A stretch of 64,000 bases of DNA from Rhizobium albus (GTDB taxonomy: Bacteria; Pseudomonadota; Alphaproteobacteria; Rhizobiales; Rhizobiaceae): NCBI GenBank assembly GCA_030160035.1, contig BSNO01000003.1:1240001-1304000 (forward strand). Reading direction: 5' to 3'. The notes beneath the pieces are model-generated. The model was given only the letters and a program-made list of their open reading frames with translations, ran no database searches and was not told the DNA's origin. Shown in pieces: positions 56,104 to 64,000 of the stretch. The first letter of the stretch is position 1. Each line of letters opens with the position of its first letter. A program made the position numbers and the translations under genes.

Positions 56104-57590
56104 GCTGCTTCCTTGAGTTTCTTGTAGGCGTCGAGAGCGCGCTGTCGCGCTTTCTGATGGTCCACGATCGGGCGCGGGTAATTCTTGCCGAGCGTGATGC
56201 CCGCGCGGCTCAATACCTCGGTCGGTGCTTCCCAAGGCGTCTGGATGTACTTGTCGGGCAGCTTGGCCAGTTCCGGCACGAAGCGGCGCACATAGTCGCC
56301 CTTCTGATCGAATTTCGAGCCCTGGAGCATTGGGTTGAAGATGCGGAAATAGGGGGAAGCGTCGGCGCCGGATCCGGCGACCCACTGCCATTGGGCGGCG
56401 TTCGAAGCCGGGTCGGCATCGACGAGTGTATCCCAGAACCAGTCCTCGCCAATGCGCCAGTCGATCAGGAGATGCTTGGTCAGGAACGATGCCACGATCA
56501 TCCGGACCCGATTGTGCATCCAGCCGGTTTGCCAAAGCTGACGCATTCCTGCATCCACGATCGGATAACCCGTCATCCCGCGCTGCCAGGCGCGAAGCGC
56601 ATCCTCGTCCTGCCGCCACGGCATCGCGTCGAAAGCGGCATTGTAGTTCGCTTCGGCAAGATCGGGCTTGTGAAAGAGCAGGTGGTAGGAAAACTCGCGC
56701 CAGACGATTTCCTTGCGATAGGTGGTGCGATCCTCGCTCGCCACTTCTTTCGGGCGGCGACTCGTCTCGGCCCAGATCTGATAGGGCGTGATTTCGCCGA
56801 AGGCGAGGTGCGGGGACATGCGTGACGTTCCGGCACGGTCGGGCAGGTCGCGCCCCTCGGCATAGGCATCGAAGGGACCTGCGATGAAATCGTCCAGGCA
56901 TTTCCATGCGCCGGCCTCGCCCGGCGTCCAGCTGTCCCCGGTTCCCCCCGACCAGTCGGGCTTGGTCGGCAACAGCTTCCAATCGTCGAGCTTGTCTGAC
57001 GAAAGATTTCCGGCCGGGTTTGTGACCTTGCGCGGTGCGCCGATCGGATCACGCGGCGGCGTTCCGGCATCCAGCGCGCGCCAGAACGGCGTGTAGACCT
57101 TGTAATGACCACCGCTGCCCGTCGTCGTTTTGGACGGTTCGTGCAGGAGCTGTCCGTCGAAGCTCTCCACGTGGATGCCGTCATCTTTCAGGGCAGTCTT
57201 GAGTTCCGTGTCGATCGCAATGCCCGGAGGGTCGTAGCGGCGGTTCCAGAACACACTGCCCGCTTTCGATTCGTCGACGACGGCGCGCACGAGTTTCTCC
57301 GACTTGCCGCTCTTCAGAATCAGGGGAATATCGAGCGCGGCGAGAGATGCCTTCAGCGCGACGAGCGAGTGATGCAGCCACCAGCGGCGGGCGCCGCCGA
57401 GCTTGCGCGGCGCCCGAGCCGTTTCGTCCAGAATGAAGAGTGCAATGACCGGCGCATCGCTGTCCACGGCCTTTGCGAGAGCGAGATTGTCTTTGACGCG
57501 CAGATCGTTGCGGAACCATACCACAACAGGTCCGCCGGCATGCGCTTCATTCGTCGCGCCACCATCCTTCTCCCGCGCTCTAGGTGCCAT
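56100..57590 (-). CDS. phrB: Deoxyribodipyrimidine photolyase (class I)
   Basis: A light-driven flavoenzyme that splits pyrimidine dimers. The 496 residues have an N-terminal antenna domain (VVWFRNDLRVKDNLAL) and the FAD-binding C-terminal half: REFSYHLLFH, GMTGYPIVDAGMRQLW, MHNRVRMIVASFLTKHL, ASNAAQWQWVAGSGADA and YFRIFNPMLQG. It starts at the ATG at 57590. A TGATCC-N18-TAACGA promoter lies 60 bases upstream. It is the first gene of the photolyase/FAD/DUF1365/cfa/MFS operon. Confidence 0.96.
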   Translation of the reverse strand: MAPRAREKDGGATNEAHAGGPVVVWFRNDLRVKDNLALAKAVDSDAPVIALFILDETARAPRKLGGARRWWLHHSLVALKASLAALDIPLILKSGKSEKLVRAVVDESKAGSVFWNRRYDPPGIAIDTELKTALKDDGIHVESFDGQLLHEPSKTTTGSGGHYKVYTPFWRALDAGTPPRDPIGAPRKVTNPAGNLSSDKLDDWKLLPTKPDWSGGTGDSWTPGEAGAWKCLDDFIAGPFDAYAEGRDLPDRAGTSRMSPHLAFGEITPYQIWAETSRRPKEVASEDRTTYRKEIVWREFSYHLLFHKPDLAEANYNAAFDAMPWRQDEDALRAWQRGMTGYPIVDAGMRQLWQTGWMHNRVRMIVASFLTKHLLIDWRIGEDWFWDTLVDADPASNAAQWQWVAGSGADASPYFRIFNPMLQGSKFDQKGDYVRRFVPELAKLPDKYIQTPWEAPTEVLSRAGITLGKNYPRPIVDHQKARQRALDAYKKLKEAA

Positions 57591-57649
57591 GAAAACGCTT
57601 TTCTGTCTGAAACGTCAGAAGGGGAAATCGGACCATCCCCGTGTTGGTG

Positions 57650-57679
57650 TCGTTACGTCGATACGAACGGAATGGATCA
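57650..57679 (-). promoter_or_regulatory. ECF11/RpoE-type promoter of the photolyase operon
   Basis: On the minus strand: TGATCC (57679-57674), an 18-base spacer, then TAACGA (57655-57650). The RpoE consensus of Rhodobacter sphaeroides is TGATCC-N18-TAAGA, so the -35 and spacing are perfect and the -10 shares TAA with the fourth base changed. It stands 60 bases before the photolyase ATG and just past the tRNA-Asn terminator. Confidence 0.65.
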
Positions 57680-57717
57680 AAGGTTTCAGAGACAAAGCAA
57701 GGAGGGCTGCACATGAA

Positions 57718-57757
57718 AAAGGCCGCTGCCCCGTGAAACGGATGGCAAGCGGCCTTT
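57718..57757 (-). terminator. Terminator after tRNA-Asn
   Basis: Ten-base perfect arms (57718-57727 and 57748-57757) with inner TGCC/GGCA pairing and a run of five T on the minus strand after the stem. It lies eight bases beyond the tRNA-Asn CCA end and isolates it from the photolyase promoter. Confidence 0.85.
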
Positions 57758-57765
57758 GACGTGAT

Positions 57766-57840
57766 TGGCTCCCCGGGCCGGATTCGAACCAGCGACCGAT
57801 CGATTAACAGTCGAGTGCTCTACCACTGAGCTACCGGGGA
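57766..57840 (-). tRNA. tRNA-Asn (GTT)
   Basis: 75 bases on the minus strand: acceptor TCCCCGG with CCGGGGA, D-arm AGCTCAGTGGTAGAGC, anticodon loop CTGTTAA (anticodon GTT), T-arm GCTGGTTCGAATCCGGC and encoded CCA. Confidence 0.97.
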
Positions 57841-58032
57841 AAAACTCGTCTTTTCGTCGAGTTGGCGAGCCTATAACAAATGCCTTTCCCACTTGCAAAG
57901 CCGTTTCCAGAAAAAAGTGCTCCGTCTTGCACATTCATCGCAGAGTGCCCACTTCTCAACACCGAGGCGCCTGGGGGCGACCGTTGCGAGGTGGCGTTGC
58001 CAGCCGTGTCCGAAACCAATCCTGAAAGTAAA

Positions 58033-58335
58033 ATGGCATCCGAAAGCCGCTTCCGGTTCGATCCCGTAACCCGAACGATTCATATCCTCGGGCGCCGGAT
58101 CAGCCTGCCGCAGTCGCGTGGTGCACGCATAGCGCTCGGTATTGCCCTGATCTTCGGAGGGATCTTCAGCTTCCTGCCGATTCTCGGCATCTGGATGCTG
58201 CCGCTTGGTCTTTTGGTCCTGTCGCAGGATTTTGCCTTCGTGCGCCGCTGGCGCCGGTCGGGCTCGGTCTATTACGGCCGGCGCTGGGGCCGGAAGCCCA
58301 AGGCGCCAGCCGGTCAGGACCATCCCGAGCATTGA
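58033..58335 (+). CDS. Small membrane protein, unknown function
   Basis: A 100-residue protein. The N-terminal part FDPVTRTIHILGRRISLPQS is polar. Two close hydrophobic segments (ARIALGIALIFGGIFSFLPIL and GIWMLPLGLLVLSQD) follow, then a basic tail RRWRRSGSVYYGRRWGRK. It recalls the small putative transmembrane PGPGW-like proteins. The ATG at 58033 is chosen; a longer frame upstream has no membrane or domain features and begins near the tRNA-Asn gene. Confidence 0.75.
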   Translation: MASESRFRFDPVTRTIHILGRRISLPQSRGARIALGIALIFGGIFSFLPILGIWMLPLGLLVLSQDFAFVRRWRRSGSVYYGRRWGRKPKAPAGQDHPEH

Positions 58336-58465
58336 GCGTGTTGGCGTGCGCCACAGCGTCGTTGATGATGAACGCCATTGCCACGTTCCAGCCAAATCGC
58401 GCTGCTTGATGTGGGGTGAACGAATCGAAAGATGACGCCTCCAGCAAGGGTACGCGCACTTCCCA

Positions 58466-59386
58466 ATGACTGTTTCGACCGACCGCTCCGGCACGGGGAT
58501 GATGCGCAAAATGGCAATCGGGCTTGTATTGGCTTCCACGCTGTTGGCCGCGACGTTCGGCGTCGCCACGACCATTCCCGAGCACATCCTTTTTCGCCAG
58601 CGGACGCTCTTCAACTTGCTGGAACTCGACAGCCGGCTTGCCGTCCAGCCGCTTGATTACGAGACCCATGACGGCCTGACGATCCGCGCCTGGTATCTGC
58701 CTGCCGTCCCGGGCAAACCCACCATCGTCTACTTTGCCGGCCGGGAAGGCGACCTGGTTCGAAAGCCCCGGCATCTCTACGAACTCGCGGAGGAAGGCTA
58801 CGGCCTGATTCTGGCGGGGTACAGGGGGTATGGCGGCAATCCCGGCCGGCCCCGCGAGGGCAACATGTATCGCGACGCTGCCGCGATGCTCGATCAGGCC
58901 GAGCAGGCGGGCCTCGCCCGGGATGGCTTCGTGCTCTACGGCTACTCGATGGGATCCGGCATCGCGACCAACGCGGCGGTGCAGATCGAGCCCCGCGCGC
59001 TGATCCTGGAAGCGCCGATGACCAGTTTTCCGGAAGCCGTTCGCCAGCAGGTTGCCCGCGTGCCGAATTGGGTGGTGCGCACCAAGTTCGACAATGTCGC
59101 CCGGCTTGCGGAACTGAAGGTTCCGGTTCTGATCGTTGCCGGCGAACAGGATCCGGTGACGCCGGCTAGGTTTGCGACCATGCTGGCATCTGCAAACGAT
59201 CAGTTTGCGACGGCTGTCATCGTGCCGACTGCAAACCACGTGAACATCATCCGGCTGGGCGGACGGCAAGCGATCGCTGCTTTCATGGAGCAGTTTGACG
59301 GGAGCGGCATCCTCGCCTCGTTGTCGGCGCTCGGTGATCAAGCGAGCGACATCGCCGACCAGATTCTGCCTACCATGGACGACTGA
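58466..59386 (+). CDS. Alpha/beta hydrolase, membrane-anchored or exported
   Basis: A 306-residue hydrolase. An N-terminal hydrophobic segment (MAIGLVLASTLLAATFGVAT) acts as anchor or signal. The nucleophile is Ser in LYGYSMGSGIA, the acid is Asp in VAGEQDPVTP, and the base is His in TANHVNI, so the triad is complete. It resembles the YqkD/BAAT-like serine hydrolases; the substrate is unknown. The start at 58466 may be too early, since ATGs at 58499 and 58502 just before RKMAIGL follow a GGGG. Confidence 0.88.
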   Translation: MTVSTDRSGTGMMRKMAIGLVLASTLLAATFGVATTIPEHILFRQRTLFNLLELDSRLAVQPLDYETHDGLTIRAWYLPAVPGKPTIVYFAGREGDLVRKPRHLYELAEEGYGLILAGYRGYGGNPGRPREGNMYRDAAAMLDQAEQAGLARDGFVLYGYSMGSGIATNAAVQIEPRALILEAPMTSFPEAVRQQVARVPNWVVRTKFDNVARLAELKVPVLIVAGEQDPVTPARFATMLASANDQFATAVIVPTANHVNIIRLGGRQAIAAFMEQFDGSGILASLSALGDQASDIADQILPTMDD

Positions 59387-59443
59387 CCAGCGCTGCTTGA
59401 AGGCATTCGCTGGCTCGAAACGTCAGATCGACGATCGCGATGG

Positions 59444-59620
59444 TCAGCCGGCCTGGCTGACCACGCGTTCATGGACGCCCGCCACTTCCTCACAGACGCG
59501 CACATGTTCGATGAGTGCATCCATGGTCAGGCAGGCGCTGATCGTACGGATGTCACGGTTCTGAAACTTCGGCAGCCGCTGAAGCTCTTTCAAACGTTCG
59601 AGAAGGGCCAATCGTGTCAT
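59444..59620 (-). CDS. Small unknown protein downstream of minE
   Basis: A 58-residue protein. AAGGAG stands seven bases before the ATG at 59620, a better ribosome site than many larger genes here. The sequence is helical and charged: MTRLALLERLKELQRLPKFQ, then RTISACLTMDALIEHVRVCE. I do not recognise it. It follows minE by 83 bases on the same strand and could belong to the min transcript. Confidence 0.58.
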   Translation of the reverse strand: MTRLALLERLKELQRLPKFQNRDIRTISACLTMDALIEHVRVCEEVAGVHERVVSQAG

Positions 59621-59703
59621 GCTGGGTCTCCTTATCGTCTGGAGCCGGCGGCCGAGATCAGCCACCGGAAGGTTCGATGCCGGCATCCTTGCCAGCCAGG
59701 TCG

Positions 59704-59970
59704 TCAGGCAGCGCGAACGCCGGCCGACAGCGGTATTTCGATGTCCACCTCGAGCGTCGAGACCGAGTCGCCCCGGTCCATCTTCACGAGAACCTTGTCG
59801 CGATCGACCTGCACGTGCTTTGCGATCACCGCCAGGATTTCCTCGCGCAGGACGGCCACCAGATCGGAATGGCCGACCGTGGTGCGCTCATGGGCCAGGA
59901 GGACCTGCAGACGCTCGCGCGCTTTCGGCGCCGAGGTCGTTTGTCGATTGAAGAAGCTGAAGAGGCTCAT
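59704..59970 (-). CDS. minE: Cell-division topological specificity factor MinE
   Basis: An 88-residue protein that displaces MinD from the membrane and so drives Min oscillation. The N-terminal membrane-targeting helix [10 protein letters not shown], the anti-MinCD helix [14 protein letters not shown] and the topological domain [13 protein letters not shown] with [11 protein letters not shown] are all present. The ATG overlaps the minD stop as ATGA. Confidence 0.96.
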   Translation of the reverse strand: MSLFSFFNRQTTSAPKARERLQVLLAHERTTVGHSDLVAVLREEILAVIAKHVQVDRDKVLVKMDRGDSVSTLEVDIEIPLSAGVRAA

Positions 59971-60782
59971 GCGGCCCTCCTTCCGAAAATCTTCTCGAAC
60001 AGCCCACGCTTTTCGCCCGGGATGGTCATCGCCACCTGTTCGCCGGCAAGGCGACGAGCCGCATCGTGATAGGCAATAGCGGCAGCACCACGGCCTTCGG
60101 CTAGCGTCACCGGCGAACCGATGTTGGAAGCGCGAAGCACATCCATGCTTTCCGGAATGATGCCGAGAAGCGGAATGGAGAGAATCTCCAGAACGTCGTC
60201 GACCTTCAGCATGTCGCCACGCTCGGCGCGAACCGCGTCGTAGCGCGTGAGAAGCAGATGCTTCTCGACCCGCTCGCCGCGTTCGGCTTTCGCCGTCTTG
60301 GCGTCGAGAAGCCCGATGATGCGATCCGAATCGCGAACCGACGACACTTCCGGGTTGGTGACGACGACGGCGATGTCGGCATGACGCATGGCGAGCGTCG
60401 CGCCACGCTCGATGCCTGCGGGGCTGTCGCAGATGATCCAGTCGAACTGTTGGCGAAGCTCGGCCATGACCTTCTCCACGCCTTCGGACGTGAGATTGTC
60501 CTTGTCGCGGGTCTGGGAGGCGGGCAGCAGGTGAAGCGTATCCAGGCGCTTGTCGCGGATGAGTGCCTGCGACAATTTCGCATCGCCTTGGATCACATTG
60601 ATCAGGTCATAGACGACGCGTCGCTCGGCGCCCATGACCAGATCGAGGTTGCGCAGGCCGACGTCGAAATCGACGACGACGGTCTTCTCGTTCCTTTGCG
60701 CAAGTGCCGCGCCGAGCGCGGCGGTCGAAGTCGTCTTGCCGACCCCGCCTTTGCCCGATGTCACCACGATAACTTTAGCCAT
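59967..60782 (-). CDS. minD: Septum-site determining ATPase MinD
   Basis: A 271-residue ParA-family ATPase that carries MinC to the membrane. The deviant Walker A is [11 protein letters not shown] (residues 9-19), followed by [19 protein letters not shown] and [11 protein letters not shown]. The C-terminal amphipathic membrane helix is [10 protein letters not shown]. The ATG at 60782 has a GGAGAGA site. It lies between minC (29-base gap) and minE (4-base overlap). Confidence 0.97.
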   Translation of the reverse strand: MAKVIVVTSGKGGVGKTTSTAALGAALAQRNEKTVVVDFDVGLRNLDLVMGAERRVVYDLINVIQGDAKLSQALIRDKRLDTLHLLPASQTRDKDNLTSEGVEKVMAELRQQFDWIICDSPAGIERGATLAMRHADIAVVVTNPEVSSVRDSDRIIGLLDAKTAKAERGERVEKHLLLTRYDAVRAERGDMLKVDDVLEILSIPLLGIIPESMDVLRASNIGSPVTLAEGRGAAAIAYHDAARRLAGEQVAMTIPGEKRGLFEKIFGRRAA

Positions 60783-60811
60783 ATCTCTCTCCTGTCCTGG
60801 CCGCCCCCGGC

Positions 60812-61555
60812 TCAAATGAGTTTTTCTGCCATGATCGCGTCGCCTTCCAGCCAGAGCTGAACGGCCTCGCCACGCAATCCGGGCTGCATGTCTTCCGCTG
60901 TCTTGTACAAACCGTCGATTGCCAGAAGCTCGGCCTCGAGCTTGCGGCAGAAGATGCGCGCCGATGCATTGCCGATCGAACCGGCAAGCGCGCGGCCGCG
61001 CAGTGTTCCGTAGACGTGGATGGAACCACCCGCGACGACTTCCGCGCCGGAGGCGACCGATCCGATGATGGTCACGTCGCCTTCCGGGAAGATCACCGAC
61101 TGGCCTGAGCGCACCGGCTCGTGAATGATGATCGACGGCATGGCGCGCATGACTTGCGGCGCGCTGACCGGCTGCGGCTTGCTGCTCGTCGCGGATTTTT
61201 CCGGCGCCGCGGTATCGGCTTCCGGCTCGTCGAAATCGGGAGCAGGGCGCCCGCCGCGCATTGCCGGCGGCATGCCGCTCGTCAGTTGAGACGGGCGCGC
61301 GCCCTCGATGCCCATGACTCGTACATTGCGCTCGGAAAGCGCGTCGATCAGCGATTTCAGTTCGTGCTTGTCGACGTCGAGATCCTCGACATCCAGCACA
61401 ACCGGGCGACCGAGGAAAAAACCCGCCGAGCGGTGCGCAAGGTCGTCCAGGCGGGCAAGCCAGCCGTCCAAAGGCAGTTCCGGCGACAGGACGAGCGCCA
61501 GAAAGGAACGGCCTTTGAGCCTGATGGGACGGGTGTCGGTTAGCACTTTGGTCAT
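60812..61555 (-). CDS. minC: Septum-site determining protein MinC
   Basis: A 247-residue FtsZ-assembly inhibitor. The N-terminal domain (RLKGRSFLALVLSPELPLDGW) is joined by an acidic, proline-rich linker (about residues 95-135) to the C-terminal beta-helix SGQSVIFPEGDVTIIGSVAS with GSIHVYGTLRGRALAG, which binds MinD and FtsZ. The ATG at 61555 follows a consensus CtrA box by 41 bases. Confidence 0.95.
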   Translation of the reverse strand: MTKVLTDTRPIRLKGRSFLALVLSPELPLDGWLARLDDLAHRSAGFFLGRPVVLDVEDLDVDKHELKSLIDALSERNVRVMGIEGARPSQLTSGMPPAMRGGRPAPDFDEPEADTAAPEKSATSSKPQPVSAPQVMRAMPSIIIHEPVRSGQSVIFPEGDVTIIGSVASGAEVVAGGSIHVYGTLRGRALAGSIGNASARIFCRKLEAELLAIDGLYKTAEDMQPGLRGEAVQLWLEGDAIMAEKLI

Positions 61556-61596
61556 CTACGTTAAAAATCCATTGCCAATCGATAGGCGTGCGTTGG

Positions 61597-61612
61597 TTAA
61601 CCAACCGTTAAC
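61597..61612. promoter_or_regulatory. Consensus CtrA-binding box upstream of minCDE
   Basis: TTAA, seven bases, TTAAC: a perfect match to the CtrA consensus TTAA-N7-TTAAC, and also TTAA-N7-TTAA on the other strand. It lies 41 bases before the minC ATG. CtrA control of minCDE is reported in Sinorhizobium meliloti. Confidence 0.75.
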
Positions 61613-61974
61613 CGAGCTTGCCTGTGCGAAGCTGGAGCGAGGCTGGTGGCCTGTTCCAAATCTGCACGGCGCTCGAACCTGGCCATCCGGCGAAGCGAAG
61701 CCGAGACTGTCCTTCACGGCAGGGGCTCGCGAGACGACGAATCGCGACTCACTGAAGCCTCAGTCGACCTGAAAAGCTGGGCAAAGACGTGTCCGTCGGT
61801 GCTTGCGTCCTGCTTATCCCGGTTTCTTCTCGGCCCCATGGCGGACGCAGCGTGTGCGCCTGCGTTGGAAAGCGCGGTGGCAGCCAAAAAACGCACCATT
61901 GCCGCAAGCCCTGCTTGAACTGTGGGGGAATTCATTCTAATGCCCTCAGCCGTCGGCAGCGCTTGCCGATACGA
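61613..61974. other. Intergenic region with no convincing gene
   Basis: About 360 bases between the minC promoter and tRNA-Cys. Open frames exist on both strands (61646-61918 plus, 61714-61935 minus), but neither shows a ribosome site, domain or clear codon pattern. The minus frame has an alanine-rich N-terminus that could mimic a signal peptide. It may hold the tRNA-Cys promoter. Confidence 0.5.
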
Positions 61975-62048
61975 GGCCTCGTGGCGGAGTGGTTACGCAG
62001 AGGACTGCAAATCCTTGTATCCCGGTTCGATTCCGGGCGAGGCCTCCA
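61975..62048 (+). tRNA. tRNA-Cys (GCA)
   Basis: 74 bases: acceptor GGCCTCG pairs with CGAGGCC, the anticodon loop CTGCAAA gives anticodon GCA, the T-arm is CCCGGTTCGATTCCGGG, the discriminator is T, and CCA is encoded. Confidence 0.97.
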
Positions 62049-62205
62049 ATCTTTCGATCCCAGCAAGAACAGTCCCGCCAGTTGCAGTGCGTGTGCAGGC
62101 GAGGGCGGTTCTTTGTCTTTGCCATTCGCGCGATGACGGTTTATCGAAGCGACGGGCAGCGCTTGCAGCGGTGCCGACGGGGATATGCAGGAGTTTTCCA
62201 GTCCG

Positions 62206-62880
62206 ATGACGATCGATTACGCTCAGGCGCGTGCCAAGATGGTCGACTGCCAGATCCGCACGATGGATGTCACGCAACATGCGGTCCTTGCGGCCTTCTC
62301 GGAGGTGCCGCGCGAGGCTTTCGTGCCGGCCAAGTTCGCTCAGCTTGCCTATATCGATGACGATCTGCTCGTGAAGGAAGGCAAGGACGGTGCGCCCGAT
62401 CGCTTCATGATGGAGGCCGGCCAGCACGCCCGTCTCGTTCAGCTTGCGGAAATCACGCCGAACGACGTCGTCCTGGAGATCGGATGTGCGACCGGCTACG
62501 GCGCTGCGATCCTGTCGCGTCTTGCCGGCTCGGTCGTCGCACTGGAATCGGATCCTGAGCTTGCCGATGAAGCCAGCGCGAAGCTCGCCGATCTTGGCTT
62601 CGACAACGTCGCGGTCGTGCAGGGTGACCTGGCAGCCGGTTGTCAGGACGAAGCGCCTTACGACGCCATCATCTTTTCTGGCGCCGTGGAGGTTTTTCCT
62701 TCGGCGATTCTGACCCAGTTGCGCGATGGTGGCCGGCTCGTCGTGGTCGAGGGAACGGGCAACGCCGCGCGCGCCAAACTCTATATACGCGAAGGCGAAT
62801 TCACCGCGCAGCGGACCGTCTTCAACTCGGCCGTGAAGCCGCTGCCCGGCTTCTCCAAGGCCCCTGAATTCGTGTTTTGA
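62206..62880 (+). CDS. Protein-L-isoaspartate O-methyltransferase family protein
   Basis: A 224-residue SAM-dependent methyltransferase. ARAKMVDCQIRTMDV and VPREAFVPAKFAQLAYIDDD are family features, and the SAM loop is VVLEIGCATGYGAAILSRLAG. The usual PCMT substrate region is shorter than in E. coli, so isoaspartate repair is likely but not certain. The ATG at 62206 is used; another ATG at 62185 would add seven residues. Such a gene sits upstream of tolC in many rhizobia. Confidence 0.88.
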   Translation: MTIDYAQARAKMVDCQIRTMDVTQHAVLAAFSEVPREAFVPAKFAQLAYIDDDLLVKEGKDGAPDRFMMEAGQHARLVQLAEITPNDVVLEIGCATGYGAAILSRLAGSVVALESDPELADEASAKLADLGFDNVAVVQGDLAAGCQDEAPYDAIIFSGAVEVFPSAILTQLRDGGRLVVVEGTGNAARAKLYIREGEFTAQRTVFNSAVKPLPGFSKAPEFVF

Positions 62881-63037
62881 TCGGTTGAATGGCGCTGTTG
62901 CGATCCGGCAACGCGCCGCCGCATACTTGGCGTAAGCTTGCCTGTGTACTTGTCTCTAATAGACGGCGGCGCGATAAGCGTCTGACGGACACGATTCATC
63001 ATCGTGATCGCGATGTATTTTGACTGAGGAGTTCGTC

Positions 63038-64000
63038 ATGGCGCGTTACCGCAAATGGCTTTCGACATTCGCGCTTGCGTCTATCATGGCCTTCTCCCCC
63101 ACGATCTCCATGGCCGAAACGATCCTCGGCGCCATGGCCAAGGCCTACGAGAACAATCCTGATCTGAACGCGGCAAGAGCCGGCCTCAGGGCGACCGACG
63201 AGGGCGTCGCGATTGCCCGATCGGGATACCGCCCCCGCATCGCCGCGCAGCTCGATGTGTCGGCCACCGAGACCTCGACCGGCTTTGGCGATGGCACCGA
63301 TGCTGCGCTCGGACTGTCCGTTTCGCAGACCTTGTTTGACGGGTTCCAGACGCGCAATGCCGTTCTCGGCGCGCAGTCGGATGTGTTCGCGGGCCAGGAA
63401 GGGCTTCGCAGCACCGAACAGGACATCCTGCTGTCGGCGGCGCAGGCCTTCATGAACGTCGTGCGTGACCGCCAGATCGTCCAGATCCGTCGCCAGAACC
63501 TCGAATTCCTCAACGAGCAGCTGAATGCTGCCCAGGCGCGTTTCGATGTAGGTGAAGGCACCCGCACCGATGTCAGCCAGGCGCAGGCCTCGCTCGCTGC
63601 AGCGGAAGCCGGTCTGGTGGCCGCGCGGGCGCAGGTGAGCTCGTCTGAAGCCGTGTACGTCCAGATCGTCGGCGCGGCGCCGCCCGCGTCCATGACGCCG
63701 GCCCCGGCTGCAGGTGGTCTGCTGCCGCCCTCGCTGGATACAGCGGTCACATCCGGTCTTGCCGAGCACCCGCTGGTCAAGTCCGCGCAATTCGCGATGA
63801 ACGCGGCCGACTTTTCGGTCAAGCAAGCCGAAGGCGCGCTTCTTCCGGGCGTCAATCTGAGCGGCTCGGTTGGCCAGGATCTCCAGAGCGGCGATACGCA
63901 GGCGACGATCGGGGCAACGCTGTCGGTGCCGATCTACCAGGGCGGCTTGACGTCGGCACAGGTGCGCCAGAGTAAGGAACTGCTCGGCCAGGCGCGCATC
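63038..64000 (+). CDS. tolC: TolC-type outer membrane channel protein, cut by window end
   Basis: The first 321 residues of an outer-membrane efflux protein. A signal peptide (YRKWLSTFALASIMAFSPTISMAE) is followed by MAKAYENNPDLNAARAGLRA, a typical TolC first helix, then SVSQTLFDGFQTRNAV and RFDVGEGTRTDVSQAQASL, which recur as PIYQGGLTSAQVRQSKELLG in the second repeat. GAGGAG lies five bases before the ATG. The frame is open to the window edge. The partner pump is not in the window. Confidence 0.93.
   Translation, partial: MARYRKWLSTFALASIMAFSPTISMAETILGAMAKAYENNPDLNAARAGLRATDEGVAIARSGYRPRIAAQLDVSATETSTGFGDGTDAALGLSVSQTLFDGFQTRNAVLGAQSDVFAGQEGLRSTEQDILLSAAQAFMNVVRDRQIVQIRRQNLEFLNEQLNAAQARFDVGEGTRTDVSQAQASLAAAEAGLVAARAQVSSSEAVYVQIVGAAPPASMTPAPAAGGLLPPSLDTAVTSGLAEHPLVKSAQFAMNAADFSVKQAEGALLPGVNLSGSVGQDLQSGDTQATIGATLSVPIYQGGLTSAQVRQSKELLGQARI

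Noticed and set aside
61714-61935. A 73-codon minus-strand frame with an alanine-rich start resembling a signal peptide
   Set aside because: It has no ribosome-binding site, no mature domain, and an overlapping plus-strand frame of equal quality.

Overview
The window is ordinary chromosomal DNA from a GC-rich alphaproteobacterium, most likely Hyphomicrobiales (Rhizobiales). The basis is gene order and family content: rnr-topA, dprA-plsY-pyrC'-pyrB, gatCAB, hom-recJ, recG/sdhE/mfd, minCDE with a consensus CtrA site, an NDUFS4-type complex I accessory gene, rhizobial-type intergenic palindromes, and tRNAs with encoded CCA. I cannot name the genus. There is no transposase, integrase, prophage, CRISPR array or rRNA operon. 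Five tRNAs are present: Glu-TTC, Pro-TGG, Arg-TCT, Asn-GTT and Cys-GCA.

Layout. 1-10 kb: a minus-strand block for RNA decay and DNA topology (RNase R, topoisomerase I, DprA), then PlsY and the pyrimidine pair pyrB-pyrC'. 10-17 kb: an AidB-type flavoprotein, an AEC permease, two small membrane proteins, RuvX/YqgF, a UPF0173 hydrolase and a GGDEF-EAL protein. 17-22 kb: the tRNA amidotransferase genes gatC, gatA and gatB, each followed at once by a different GNAT acetyltransferase gene. 22-27 kb: an aminotransferase, homoserine dehydrogenase and RecJ. 27-32 kb: a lipoprotein peptidase, glyoxalase, a double cold-shock protein, DUF192, a stand-alone EAL protein, and the complex I subunit gene between two tRNAs. 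32-40 kb: CcdA, DUF502, RecG, SdhE and Mfd, followed by two palindromic repeat elements. 40-49 kb: a Tat-exported nucleotidase, HlyU, an MFS-monooxygenase-like fusion, divergent lrp/ald, and a cysteine-linked operon (cysteine synthase, AlaX editing protein, sulfurtransferase, GNAT).

49-58 kb holds the most interesting set. A ChrR-like cupin anti-sigma protein sits near an SDR and a five-gene minus-strand operon: photolyase, FAD amine-oxidase-like protein, DUF1365, CFA-type methyltransferase and MFS. These gene types accompany rpoE-chrR singlet-oxygen regulons elsewhere. A TGATCC-N18-TAACGA sequence, very close to the ECF11/RpoE promoter consensus, lies upstream of the photolyase gene. The sigma factor gene itself is not here, and the ChrR-like protein has lost the two zinc-binding cysteines of its anti-sigma domain while keeping every cupin ligand.

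58-64 kb: a small membrane protein, an alpha/beta hydrolase, a 58-residue unknown, minE-minD-minC with a consensus CtrA box, tRNA-Cys, a protein-L-isoaspartate methyltransferase-type protein, and the start of a TolC-type outer-membrane channel cut by the window end.
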